64,000 nucleotides of DNA. Source: Oscillibacter sp. 1-3 (GTDB lineage: Bacteria; Bacillota; Clostridia; Oscillospirales; Oscillospiraceae). The stretch lies in NCBI RefSeq assembly GCF_000403435.2, contig NZ_KE159708.1, positions 425,295 to 489,294 of the forward strand. The letters run 5' to 3'. Shown in pieces: positions 54,669 to 61,938 of this stretch. Position 1 is the first letter of the stretch. Every line of letters begins with the position of its first letter. The translations under genes were made by a program, and so were the position numbers. The notes below the pieces were generated by a model. It did no database searches, was not told where the DNA came from, and was given only the letters and a program-made list of their open reading frames with translations.

Positions 54669-54700
54669 AAAAAGAGGAGCCGTAAGGCTCCTCTTTTTTG
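54669..54700 (+). terminator. Terminator of thiolase gene
   Basis: AAAGAGGAGCC (54671-54681), loop gtaa, GGCTCCTCTTT, then TTTT, 25 bases after the stop codon. Confidence 0.9.
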
Positions 54701-54774
54701 CCGGCGGACATGGGGCGGGGCCGGCTCGTATCGGGATCACAGCAATTTCGGGAGACAGCGGAGAGACTCCTCCG

Positions 54775-54960
54775 CTATTTCCGGATCTTGATGGCGTTGA
54801 CGGGGCAGCGGTTGGCGGCCCCGGCGGCCCGGTCGTACTGGGTCTCGTCGGGCTCCGGCAGGACGGTGGAGACCCGGTTCTCCATGCGGAAGATACCAGG
54901 GGCGGCGTAGGCGCACATACTGCACCCGATGCAGGCGGCGGCGTCCACAGTGACGGTCAT
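54775..54960 (-). CDS. Ferredoxin, single [4Fe-4S]
   Basis: A 61-residue electron carrier. The cysteine motif CIGCSMC near residues 10-16 and the distal CPVNAI near 52-57 supply four ligands for one cluster, as in short monocluster ferredoxins. The second cluster's cysteines are missing (CAYAAPGIF). ATG 54960 follows AAAAGGAGG. A longer frame to 55038 would run into the neighbouring repeat. It stands alone, with a MITE-like element about 45 bases upstream of its start. Confidence 0.93.
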   Translation of the reverse strand: MTVTVDAAACIGCSMCAYAAPGIFRMENRVSTVLPEPDETQYDRAAGAANRCPVNAIKIRK

Positions 54961-55005
54961 AGAGAATCCTCCTTTTCGCAGTTGTAATCCGTTTTCATTA
55001 TAGTA

Positions 55006-55169
55006 TAGGTCTTGTTTGAAAAGAGTCAAAACGCCCAAACGGTGGATCTTGATCCGCCACTCTGCGTTAAATTTTCTTGCCGGGCGTCAGCCCGCCTGCA
55101 AAAATTTGCCTTGATTGGCGAAAAAATCTCTCGCCGTTGGGCATTCCGCCTTTTTTCAAACAAGGCCTA
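55006..55169. mobile_element. MITE-like element, copy 2 (164 bp)
   Basis: Termini TAGGTCTTGTTTGAAAAG and CTTTTTTCAAACAAGGCCTA are imperfect inverted repeats. The interior is nearly identical to 58867-59032 in the opposite orientation (GTGGATCTTGATCCGCCACTCTGCG, GCCGGGCGTCAGCCCGCC, TTGCCTTGATTGGCGAAAAAATCTCTCGCCGTTGG). It encodes no protein. It is inserted upstream of the ferredoxin gene. Confidence 0.85.
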
Positions 55170-55415
55170 GTCTGTCTCCGTTTCCAAGGAGATTTTCAAA
55201 AAACAGGGGAACTTTTTTCGGCGAAGGGCCGCCTTTTTTGTGGGATGAAAGAAGATTCTGGCAGTACGGGGAGAATTTTGTAATCAAATGAACATTTACT
55301 TTGTCCACCGGATGTGGTATCCTTAAAAGGTATTATGTAGACCGGACCCTGTTCCCAGACGGGACAAGTCCGGCGGCTGGACCTTCCGCCGCCGGAGATC
55401 TTTTGGAGGCATGCT
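55170..55415 (+). promoter_or_regulatory. Leader of the SLH glycosidase gene
   Basis: About 245 bases without a gene. It includes a GC-rich hairpin (CCGGCGGC-tggacctt-CC-GCCGCCGG near 55370-55395) just before TTTGGAGG and the start codon. I recognise no riboswitch consensus. Confidence 0.45.
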
Positions 55416-58400
55416 ATGAAAATATTCTTCCGCAAAACCCTGGCGCTGGTTCTGGCGCTGTCCCTGATCCTCTCCCTGGGCCTGAGCGCCGCCGCGTCGG
55501 ACGCCATGGGCGAGGACCTGACGGCCATGGACACGCTGCTGCACCAGGAGACCCAGCTCTCCACCAACACCTTCTGGAGCACGGCGTACAACGACATGCG
55601 AACGGAAAACCTGATTACATACACGCCCAATATGGACGTGATGCCCATTGTCACCTACGGTCAGGTCCTCACGGACCGGAACACTGTCACCGACACGGCC
55701 CGGGCGCTGGAGAGCCAGGGTTGGCGGGTCGTGGCGGGCATCAACGGCGATTTTTACAACGTCAATACCGGTCTGCCCATCGGCCTTGTGATCTCCGAGG
55801 GCGTGCTGCGCAGCAGCGACGGCGGCTATTACGCCATCGGCTTCCGCGCCGACGGCACCGCAGCCATCGGCAAGCCTGCGGTGAAGGTCAGTGCCCATAT
55901 GGGCTACCTGGGCGCGGACGGGATGGAGGTATCCCGCCAGCTCACCGCGGTGAACAAAGCACGGGTCTCCGACGGGGGGACCTACCTCTATACATACGAT
56001 TTCAACACCAAGCACACCACCGGCAACACAGAGGCCGGCGTTGATGTGCTCTGCACGATTCTGGAGGGCCGCCTCTCCATCGGCGAGACCGTCACCGCTG
56101 TGGTGGAGCGGGTGGAGGAGACCACCTCTGCAACGGAGATGCGGCAGGACCAGTTCGTCCTCTCCGCCAACCTGAAATCCGACGCCTACCAGGTGGACGC
56201 CCTGCGGAACATCCCCGTGGGCGCCACTGTCACCCTGGAGGCCAGCGCCGCCGGCGGGGAGTGGAACGATGTGGAGTACGCTGTGGGAGCCCTGTACTCC
56301 CTGGTGGCGGACGGCGCCGTGGTGGCGGGCCTGCCCACCGGCGTGAACCCCCGCACCGCCGTGGGTGTGCGCTATGACGGCAGCGTGATCTTCTACACCA
56401 TCGACGGCCGCCGTGCCGGCTATTCTGTGGGCGCGTCCATGGACCAGGTGGCAAAGCGCATGATCGAGCTGGGCTGCGTCACCGCGCTGTGCCTGGACGG
56501 CGGCGGCTCCACCACGCTGGCGGTCACCGCGCCGGACAAGCTGGCGACCAGCACTATCAACCGCCCCTCCGACGGGGCCGAGCGGAAGGTGTCCAACCAG
56601 GTGTTTCTGGTCGCCCCCAACCAGCCCACCGGGGAGCTGAGCCACTTCTACGTCCAGGCGGACAACCAGTACGTGCTGGCGGGCAGCAAGGTGACCATCT
56701 CCGCCTCCGCCGTGGACACCAACTTCATCCCCATGCAGGAGGACTACCGCCTGGAGACCGACGGCGGCGAGCTGGACGGCAATGTGCTGACCACGCCCCT
56801 CTCCGGCGGCGAGGTCACCGTCACCGCCGGCAGCGGCCGCAGGACGGGCACCACCACCATCCACGCCGTCACCACGCCGGACGCGCTGGCCATCCGCAGC
56901 GCCGACGGCACCGCCCTCACCACCCTGGGGGCCGCCCCCGGCTCCGTGACCCAGCTGACCGCCACCGCCGCCTATCAGCACAAATCGCTCAAGGCGGACC
57001 CGGAGGCCTTCACCTGGTCGGTGGAGGGCAATATCGGGACCATTGACGAGCTGGGGAGCTTTACCGCCGGTCTGCCCGGCCAGGGCGTCATCACCGTCTC
57101 CGCCGGCGGGCGGAGCGCCTCGATCCAGGTGACGGTGTCCGACCTCGCCATCCAGCCGGTGGAGGACTTCGAGGAGGGGACCACCATCCTTGACGGCATC
57201 TATGGCGAAGGGCTCCAGTTCAGCCGCTCCACGGCGCCGGAGACCGTGCGCGTGGGCCGGGGCTCCGGCAGGCTGGACTACACCCTGGCGGAGGGGCGCG
57301 GCCTTGCTGCGGATTGGCGGGCGTTCCTGAATACGCCGGTAAACCGGCAGCTCTATACGAGCCTGAATCTGTGGGTTTACGGCGACGGCTCCAACAACGT
57401 TTTGTCCCTGCTGTATGACGACGGCGCCGAGGAGCTCCAGGTTCTGCCTGCGGCCACGCTGAACTTCACCGGCTGGAAACAGGTGTCTGTGACGATGCCC
57501 CAGACGGGCTTCTCCATCCAGGGCCTGCGGATCAGCGCCGGAGAGCCGGTGTATACCTATGACGAAGAGACCGGGGCCGAGATTGTCACCTACCCGGAGA
57601 CTGCCCGCGCCGGAACGGTCTATATCGACCACATCGCCGCCTCCTTTGACGGCCAGATGGACACCACGGTGCCCACCGTTACCGCCCAGGTCAGCGGTAC
57701 CACCCTCACCGGCGCCGTGAAGGACGATGTGGACGGCGTGCTGTCCCAGTCCTCCGTGTCCGTGACCTATGACGGCAAGCCCCTGACCTTTACCTACAAC
57801 AGCGGTACCGGCGCCCTCTCCGCCGCCCTGCCTGCGGCGGACGGCGCGGCCCACCGGGTCACCGTCACCGCCCGGGACGGCTCCGGCAACATCGGACGCT
57901 GCTCAGCGGACATCCCCGCCGCCGGCGCGGAGCGCAGGTTCAAGGACACGGCGGCGTACTGGGGTGCGGACTACTGCGATTACCTGTACGACCATAACAT
58001 CTCCAAGGGGTATACGGACGGGACCTTCCGCCCCGACCAGCTGCTGACCCGGCTGGACTTCTCCGTGATGCTGTACAACAGCCTGAACCTGGACCCGGCG
58101 AAGTACGCGGGCGTGTCCCTGCCCTTTGCGGACCTGGGGAAGATTCCCGAGTCCGCCCTCCCGGCGGTCCGGGCGCTGTACGCCGAGGGCGTGGTCACCG
58201 GCACCCAGGGCCAGGACGGGAAGCTCTACCTCAACCCTGACGGAAACCTGACCCGCGCCCAGGCGGCGGCCATGATCGGACGGAGCCAGGAGAAGGGCTA
58301 TGCCCTGGCGAGCCTGACCTTCACCGATGCCGGGAAGATCCCCGCCTATGCCGCCTTCTATATTCAGACTATGGTGGCCCAGGGAATCCTCAGCGGCTAT

Positions 58401-58475
58401 ACCGACGGCACGTTCAGGCCCAACAACAACATCACCCGGGGCCAGATGGCGAAGATTCTCTACAGCCTCATGTAA
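55416..58475 (+). CDS. Exported phosphodiester glycosidase (NAGPA-like) with Ig-like and SLH domains
   Basis: A cell-surface protein of 1,019 residues. The signal peptide is MKIFFRKTLALVLALSLILSLGLSAAA. The phosphodiester glycosidase domain covers about residues 80-400: VVAGINGDFYNVNTGLPIGLVISEG, TAVGVRYDGSVIFYTIDGRR and ALCLDGGGSTTLAV. Ig-like or carbohydrate-binding-like segments follow (about 405-830). Three SLH repeats lie in the last 190 residues (DHNISKGYTDGTFRPDQLLTRLDF; ALYAEGVVTGTQGQDGKLYLNPDGNLTRAQA; VAQGILSGYTDGTFRPNNNITRGQM). The family removes N-acetylglucosamine from phosphodiester links; in bacteria the target is probably a wall polymer or exopolysaccharide. Substrate not known. 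Confidence 0.9.
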   Translation: MKIFFRKTLALVLALSLILSLGLSAAASDAMGEDLTAMDTLLHQETQLSTNTFWSTAYNDMRTENLITYTPNMDVMPIVTYGQVLTDRNTVTDTARALESQGWRVVAGINGDFYNVNTGLPIGLVISEGVLRSSDGGYYAIGFRADGTAAIGKPAVKVSAHMGYLGADGMEVSRQLTAVNKARVSDGGTYLYTYDFNTKHTTGNTEAGVDVLCTILEGRLSIGETVTAVVERVEETTSATEMRQDQFVLSANLKSDAYQVDALRNIPVGATVTLEASAAGGEWNDVEYAVGALYSLVADGAVVAGLPTGVNPRTAVGVRYDGSVIFYTIDGRRAGYSVGASMDQVAKRMIELGCVTALCLDGGGSTTLAVTAPDKLATSTINRPSDGAERKVSNQVFLVAPNQPTGELSHFYVQADNQYVLAGSKVTISASAVDTNFIPMQEDYRLETDGGELDGNVLTTPLSGGEVTVTAGSGRRTGTTTIHAVTTPDALAIRSADGTALTTLGAAPGSVTQLTATAAYQHKSLKADPEAFTWSVEGNIGTIDELGSFTAGLPGQGVITVSAGGRSASIQVTVSDLAIQPVEDFEEGTTILDGIYGEGLQFSRSTAPETVRVGRGSGRLDYTLAEGRGLAADWRAFLNTPVNRQLYTSLNLWVYGDGSNNVLSLLYDDGAEELQVLPAATLNFTGWKQVSVTMPQTGFSIQGLRISAGEPVYTYDEETGAEIVTYPETARAGTVYIDHIAASFDGQMDTTVPTVTAQVSGTTLTGAVKDDVDGVLSQSSVSVTYDGKPLTFTYNSGTGALSAALPAADGAAHRVTVTARDGSGNIGRCSADIPAAGAERRFKDTAAYWGADYCDYLYDHNISKGYTDGTFRPDQLLTRLDFSVMLYNSLNLDPAKYAGVSLPFADLGKIPESALPAVRALYAEGVVTGTQGQDGKLYLNPDGNLTRAQAAAMIGRSQEKGYALASLTFTDAGKIPAYAAFYIQTMVAQGILSGYTDGTFRPNNNITRGQMAKILYSLM

Positions 58476-58483
58476 GCACCAGA

Positions 58484-58517
58484 GAGACCGCCCGGCGCGA
58501 GAGCGCCGGGCGGTCTC
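58484..58517. terminator. Hairpin after the SLH glycosidase gene
   Basis: A perfect 15-bp stem, GAGACCGCCCGGCGC (58484-58498) with GCGCCGGGCGGTCTC (58503-58517), nine bases after the stop codon. There is no T-run, so termination may depend on the hairpin alone or on Rho. Confidence 0.6.
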
Positions 58518-58605
58518 AGACTGTCAAAAAATGTTGGAGATAGATGCAACGGGAGGGAGGGGTGTGTGCGGGGAACCCGGGAGGGGTTCCCTGCACTATT
58601 TTAAT
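58518..58605. repeat. Dispersed repeat, family D, copy 2
   Basis: AGACTGTCAAAAAATGTTGGAGAT, GGAGGGAGGGGTGTGTGCGGGG and GGGAGGGGTTCCCTGCAC match the two ends of 30129-30275. The middle 60 bases of that copy are missing here. Confidence 0.6.
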
Positions 58606-58611
58606 CAGGGA

Positions 58612-58866
58612 TTACCAGAAGTCGTGACGGGCGGCGCTGAGGCCGTTTCGGTGGAAAGCCTCTACAATGGCGTCGATGCGGCGGAAGCAGGCGGGATCGT
58701 CCAGAGTTTCGTCGTTCAGGATGGTTTGGATTTCCGCTGATACCTGCAAAGCGGTGGATTCCATCCCTTGGACCAGGGCTTTCCATGTGCCTTCATGGGT
58801 CAGGTATTTCAGCACTTCCGCACCAATGGCCTGGGCAAGCAGCTCCTCCGAAGTTGAATATTCCAT
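58612..58866 (-). CDS. Small hypothetical protein abutting a MITE-like element
   Basis: The 84 residues (MEYSTSEELLAQAIGAEVLK, then KALVQGMESTALQVSAEIQTILNDETLDDPACFRRIDAIVEAFHRNGL) appear helical and soluble. I do not recognise a family. The start codon at 58866 lies directly against the end of the element at 58867, so its original promoter and ribosome site have been moved 166 bases away. The only nearby purine run is AAGG inside the element end. The gene may be poorly translated. Confidence 0.6.
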   Translation of the reverse strand: MEYSTSEELLAQAIGAEVLKYLTHEGTWKALVQGMESTALQVSAEIQTILNDETLDDPACFRRIDAIVEAFHRNGLSAARHDFW

Positions 58867-59032
58867 TTAGGCCTTGTTTGAAAAATGGCGGAATACCCAA
58901 CGGCGAGAGATTTTTTCGCCAATCAAGGCAAATTTTCGCAGGCGGGCTGACGCCCGGCAAGAACATTTAACGCAGAGTGGCGGATAAAGATCCACCGTTT
59001 GGGCGTTTTGACTTTTTTCAAACATGGCCTAA
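58867..59032. mobile_element. MITE-like element, copy 1 (166 bp)
   Basis: Begins TTAGGCCTTGTTTGAAAAA and ends TTTTTTCAAACATGGCCTAA. The first 19 bases match the inverted last 19 with one difference. The interior holds two short hairpins (GGCGGGC-tga-CGCCCGGC and GGCGAGAGATTTTTTCGCC) and no reading frame of interest. It lies between the divergent genes at 58612-58866 and 59111-59557. Confidence 0.85.
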
Positions 59033-59110
59033 TCACCTCATTTGTATTACAGGTCAATATCACCCTGATTTCAATAGGTCAATTTGACATACTGTATTTG
59101 AGGTGTTGGT

Positions 59111-59557
59111 ATGTCGAGATTGCGGAAATTGCGGGAGGAACGGAAGTTTACCCAGGTGAAAATGCAGATGCTGACAGGAATCGATCAGAGCGATTACTCC
59201 AAAATCGAACATGGAAAGCGGAATATGTCCTTTGAACAGTGCAGGCGGATTGCCCTTGCATTGGGCACCAGTATGGATTATCTGGCGGGGCTTACGGATG
59301 ACCTGACGCCCTATCTATGCCCGGTGTCACGGAAAAGAAAAATGAGGAGAACCTGTGTACAAATTGGCGGAAGCGTCCTCTTCGCAGATTTTATGCAGGG
59401 GCGGGGCTCTGTCCCGGTCCGTCCGTCGGAAAACTGGCGTTTTCGGGAAAACGGGCGGGGACAGAGCCCCGCCCCTACAAAGCTGCAGACACAAGCAAAA
59501 ATCGCGGATGATAGAATGTGCGGTTGGGCACTTTCCCCAAATGGGTCTGAGACTTGA
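59111..59557 (+). CDS. XRE family regulator with repeat-derived C-terminus
   Basis: Residues 1-70 form a normal Cro/XRE helix-turn-helix: MSRLRKLREERKFTQVKMQMLTGIDQSDYSKIEHGKRNMSFEQCRRIALALGTSMDYLAGLTD. From about residue 92 the frame runs through the family C repeat (59386-59540), so the tail is not a conserved domain. The original C-terminus was probably replaced. The stop codon TGA lies inside the -35 box of the following promoter. Upstream are a dyad GTCAA-T-TTGAC (59078-59088) and two AGGTCAAT repeats (59051, 59076), likely operators. The start has GAGGTG upstream. Confidence 0.75.
   Translation: MSRLRKLREERKFTQVKMQMLTGIDQSDYSKIEHGKRNMSFEQCRRIALALGTSMDYLAGLTDDLTPYLCPVSRKRKMRRTCVQIGGSVLFADFMQGRGSVPVRPSENWRFRENGRGQSPAPTKLQTQAKIADDRMCGWALSPNGSET
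59386..59540. repeat. Foldback repeat, family C, copy 1
   Basis: GATTTTATGCAGGGGCGGGG and GGACAGAGCCCCGCCCC form the arms around CTGGCGTTTTCGGGAAAACGGG. A CGGATGATAGAATGTGCGGT segment follows. A copy with the same order is at 63474-63612. This one supplies the C-terminal codons of the XRE gene. Confidence 0.75.
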
Positions 59558-59582
59558 CAGAAAGCGTATAAGGCCGTATAAT
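59554..59582 (+). promoter_or_regulatory. Consensus sigma-A promoter for a short RNA
   Basis: TTGACA (59554-59559) and TATAAT (59577-59582) with a 17-base spacer: a perfect consensus. The only thing downstream on this strand is a short terminated transcript antisense to the 28-residue frame. Confidence 0.9.
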
Positions 59583-59587
59583 AAAAA

Positions 59588-59676
59588 AGAAGAGGCACTG
59601 CCGGTAAGACGGTTAGCCCCTGCTGTGTTACAAGAAGTAACCGCTAGCTTGGAGGCAGGGCGGTTACTTCTTTTTG
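59588..59676 (+). ncRNA. Probable antitoxin RNA, antisense to small membrane toxin
   Basis: The transcript would start about seven bases after the TATAAT box and end at a hairpin AGTAACCGC (59636-59644) with GCGGTTACT (59660-59668) followed by TCTTTTT. It is about 85-90 bases long. Its 3' part overlaps the 3' end and stop region of the toxin gene on the other strand, the arrangement of RatA/RNAII-type type I antitoxins. The toxin frame and terminator overlap; the function is inferred. Confidence 0.7.
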
Positions 59677-59750
59677 TATGCCTGAATGAACAGGCCGCAA
59701 ATGCCGATGACGACCAGGGAGTAAGCGAAGAGCTCATTGTATGTAACCAT
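59664..59750 (-). CDS. Small hydrophobic toxin of a type I toxin-antitoxin pair (holin-like toxin family)
   Basis: A frame of 28 residues from ATG 59750: MVTYNELFAYSLVVIGICGL then FIQAYKKK. A short N-terminal stretch, one membrane helix and a Lys-rich tail match the putative holin-like toxin family found in gut Firmicutes (MVTYxELF at the start, KKK at the end). AAAGGGGG lies eight bases upstream. A strong promoter on the opposite strand drives a short RNA that overlaps its 3' end. The peptide would act at the membrane by depolarisation; that is the family role, not shown here. Confidence 0.72.
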   Translation of the reverse strand: MVTYNELFAYSLVVIGICGLFIQAYKKK

Positions 59751-59971
59751 TGGGCAGGCCCCCTTTCCAAAGATCAGAGGGCAAAGAAGCTGCCCCCTGT
59801 CAAGAGGGCCAAACCGTCCACCGTTACTGGCAGCGCTGAAAGATGGCTCTTTCCTGTTCTCAGGGTATCACACGATCCGGCAAAAGGCAAGGGAAAACGA
59901 CAAATGATGGTAAAATGTACTCCAAATGTACGTCATATACGCCGCCGCCCGCATGGGCGGCGGCGCTCCAT
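59751..59971. other. Intergenic region upstream of the toxin gene
   Basis: Minus-strand leader of the toxin. A TTGACA near 59797-59802 (reverse strand) has no good -10. A GC-rich hairpin (CGCCGCCGCCC-gcat-GGGCGGCGGCG, about 59941-59966) lies just past the stop of the minus-strand gene at 59972, probably its terminator, although the T-run is poor. Confidence 0.5.
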
Positions 59972-60847
59972 TTACATTTCCCGGCCGCCCTCTGCCCGTT
60001 CCCGCAGCAGGGCGGTGACCTCATCGTAAAAAGGCGGCAGGGACATCGGCCGGTTCTCCGCCTCCAGAAACATCCGGGGGAGCTCAACAGCCTCCAGCCC
60101 GCAGCGGAGCCCATATCGGGCCCCGATTTTGACGCAGGCTGCGGCGCATATGTCGATGAACGTGGGGTAGAGGTGTTTCCGGCGCTCCCGAATCCGGGCC
60201 TCCAGGGCGTCGTTCAGCGCCGCTTCGTCCCGGCTTAAAATCGCCCGCAGGCAGTTCTGGTAATGCCCCGTCTCCTGGGACTCCGCCCATGGGGCCAGGT
60301 CCGCCGGCTCTCCCCGGTACAGCCGGACCAGCGGCTCCGCCGCGGCGCAGGCGGGGATGGGATTTCCGCAGGCGATCAGTTTCATCAAGGCATATTCAAA
60401 ATTGGGCCGTTCATTGCCGCAGACGGCTCCCTCCCGCCGGAACAGCTCCGCCGTGACGCCTGCCGCGCCGGAGATGCTCACAAGCTCCAGGCATGCCTGA
60501 TCGGAGGTATCCAGAAGATATTTTTTCTCGGCGAGGTTTTGGTAATGTCCCTCAAAACAGATATAGGTGATGTAGATATTGTCGCAGGACATAATGCGCC
60601 CTGCTTTCTCCACAATCGAGCGTTCCAGCGGCGTCCAGGTATCCTCCGCCTTTTTTCGGATCTCCGCGCGGCGCTGGGCATAGGGGTTCTCCCACTGAAA
60701 GACGGACTGCTTTCCTCTCCGAATGATGCTCAGAAGATTATGCTCCGAGGCGGAGACGCCGCCCATGGTTTTCAGGTGCTTTTCCAGTTTGAGCCGCTCC
60801 TTCTCCCAGCGTTTTGGCTGGTAGTCCAGGGGCTTTTTCCGTGCCAT
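59972..60847 (-). CDS. Hypothetical soluble protein, 291 residues
   Basis: Begins MARKKPLDYQPKRWEKERLK with a basic N-terminus, then mostly alpha-helical sequence including DNIYITYICFEGHYQNLAEKKYLL, ALMKLIACGNPIPACAAAEPLVRLYRGE and TFIDICAAACVKIGARYGLRCGLEAVELPRMFL. There is no signal peptide or membrane segment. The helical-repeat pattern and ELPRMFL near the C-terminus recall immunity proteins of polymorphic toxins (Imm49-like), but this is a weak impression. It lies just downstream of recR, separated by 21 bases, and could be cotranscribed. Function not assigned. Confidence 0.65.
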   Translation of the reverse strand: MARKKPLDYQPKRWEKERLKLEKHLKTMGGVSASEHNLLSIIRRGKQSVFQWENPYAQRRAEIRKKAEDTWTPLERSIVEKAGRIMSCDNIYITYICFEGHYQNLAEKKYLLDTSDQACLELVSISGAAGVTAELFRREGAVCGNERPNFEYALMKLIACGNPIPACAAAEPLVRLYRGEPADLAPWAESQETGHYQNCLRAILSRDEAALNDALEARIRERRKHLYPTFIDICAAACVKIGARYGLRCGLEAVELPRMFLEAENRPMSLPPFYDEVTALLRERAEGGREM

Positions 60848-60868
60848 AGGGGGGACCTCCTTCCCAGA

Positions 60869-61468
60869 TCACATCTCTCTCCGCCCCTCCAGCGCCCGCA
60901 TGAGCGTTGCGTCGTCGGCAAACTCCAGGTGTCCGCCCACGGGGATGCCGTAGGCCAGGCGGGTCACCCGCACGTCGAAGGGCTTCAGAAGGCGGGCGAT
61001 GTACATGGCCGTGGCCTCCCCCTCCGTGTCCGGGTTGGTGGCCATGATGACCTCCTCCACGTCTCCCTTGGCTGCCCGCTCCAGCAGGGGCTTGATGGCC
61101 AGATCGTCGGGCCCCACGTGGTTCATGGGGGAGATGACGCCGTGAAGGACGTGGTAATGGCCGTTGTACTCCCGGGACCGCTCCACGGCGGCCACGTCCC
61201 GGGGGTCCGCCACCACGCAGATGGTGGAGCCGTCCCGCCTGGGGGAGGCGCAGATGGGGCACAGGCCCCCGGCGGTGAAGTTCTGGCACACCGGGCAGCA
61301 GGTGACGCCACGCTTGGCGTCCATGATGGCGTTGGCGAAGGCCTGGGCCTCTTCTTCGGGCAGGCCCAGAACGAAAAAGGCCAGCCGCTGAGCGGATTTG
61401 CCGCCGATACCCGGCAGGCGGGCGAATTGTTCCACTAACTTTTCCAAAGGGGCGGGGAAGTATTCCAT
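60869..61468 (-). CDS. recR: Recombination mediator RecR
   Basis: Helps RecF and RecO load RecA on gapped DNA. The 199 residues contain the helix-hairpin-helix LARLPGIGGKSAQRLAFFVL-type motif, the zinc site CCPVCQNFTAGGLCPIC, and the Toprim domain (ICVVADPRDVAAVERS, then MATNPDTEGEATAMYIARLL). C-terminal VTRLAYGIPVGGHLEFADDATLMRAL is typical. The usual partners dnaX and ybaB are not next to it; the upstream side is a repeat-rich gap. Confidence 0.97.
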   Translation of the reverse strand: MEYFPAPLEKLVEQFARLPGIGGKSAQRLAFFVLGLPEEEAQAFANAIMDAKRGVTCCPVCQNFTAGGLCPICASPRRDGSTICVVADPRDVAAVERSREYNGHYHVLHGVISPMNHVGPDDLAIKPLLERAAKGDVEEVIMATNPDTEGEATAMYIARLLKPFDVRVTRLAYGIPVGGHLEFADDATLMRALEGRREM

Positions 61469-61499
61469 GAGTAGGTTCTCCTCTTAACAGAGTTGTGGG

Positions 61500-61603
61500 G
61501 TGGGCCGCCCCACGGGCGCGGGACGGGGGAGACCGCCCTGCGGGCGGGGGTGGCTTTTGCTCGCCCTGACGGGCGGGGGAGATTTCAGCCATGATGATGG
61601 CTG
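61500..61603. repeat. Dispersed hairpin repeat, family A, copy 3
   Basis: GACCGCCCTGCGGGCGGGGG, GCTCGCCCTGACGGGCGGGG and the short stem CAGCCAT-gatg-ATGGCTG match copies 1 and 2. The outer part of the final stem is lost here. Confidence 0.7.
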
Positions 61604-61620
61604 GGCAGATGCACCCCCCA

Positions 61621-61654
61621 TTTTCTCTTTTTCTGCGCGCAGAAAAAGAGAAAA
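61621..61654. repeat. Perfect 34-bp palindrome
   Basis: TTTTCTCTTTTTCTGCG followed directly by its complement CGCAGAAAAAGAGAAAA. The rest of the gap up to 61938 contains no gene I can support. Near 61830 is GTAGGGGCCGGCTCTGACCCGGCC, which resembles an arm of family C. Confidence 0.8.
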
Positions 61655-61938
61655 CGGGCCGTGCACGGTCCAAAAGAGAAAAAGACTGTTTGGCGCTTGC
61701 GGGAGCGTTTCGCTTCGATTGAAGGCGGTCTGCAGACTTGATGCATGGACGCAGGGACGTTCTTCTCTTCCCGCGCTTCGCGCCTGGCTGGGGCCGTGTG
61801 GGATGGCGTCATGTTCTACCGGCTTTTTTGTAGGGGCCGGCTCTGACCCGGCCCGCCCTCCAACAACCTTTTGTTTTTCGGCAGAACACCTTGTGGGGCC
61901 TGGCCCTCTGCCGGCCATCTTCCCTCAACTGCCAGAGC

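Noticed and set aside
55323..57854. An 843-codon frame antisense to the SLH glycosidase
   Set aside because: Same cause as above; Gly/Gln/Arg-rich, no start signal, no motif.
61469..61938. A possible SRP RNA or dnaX/ybaB remnant upstream of recR
   Set aside because: I looked for the conserved SRP loop (GGTCAGG...GGAAGCAGCC type) and for YbaB-like sequence and found neither; only repeats and a palindrome are visible.
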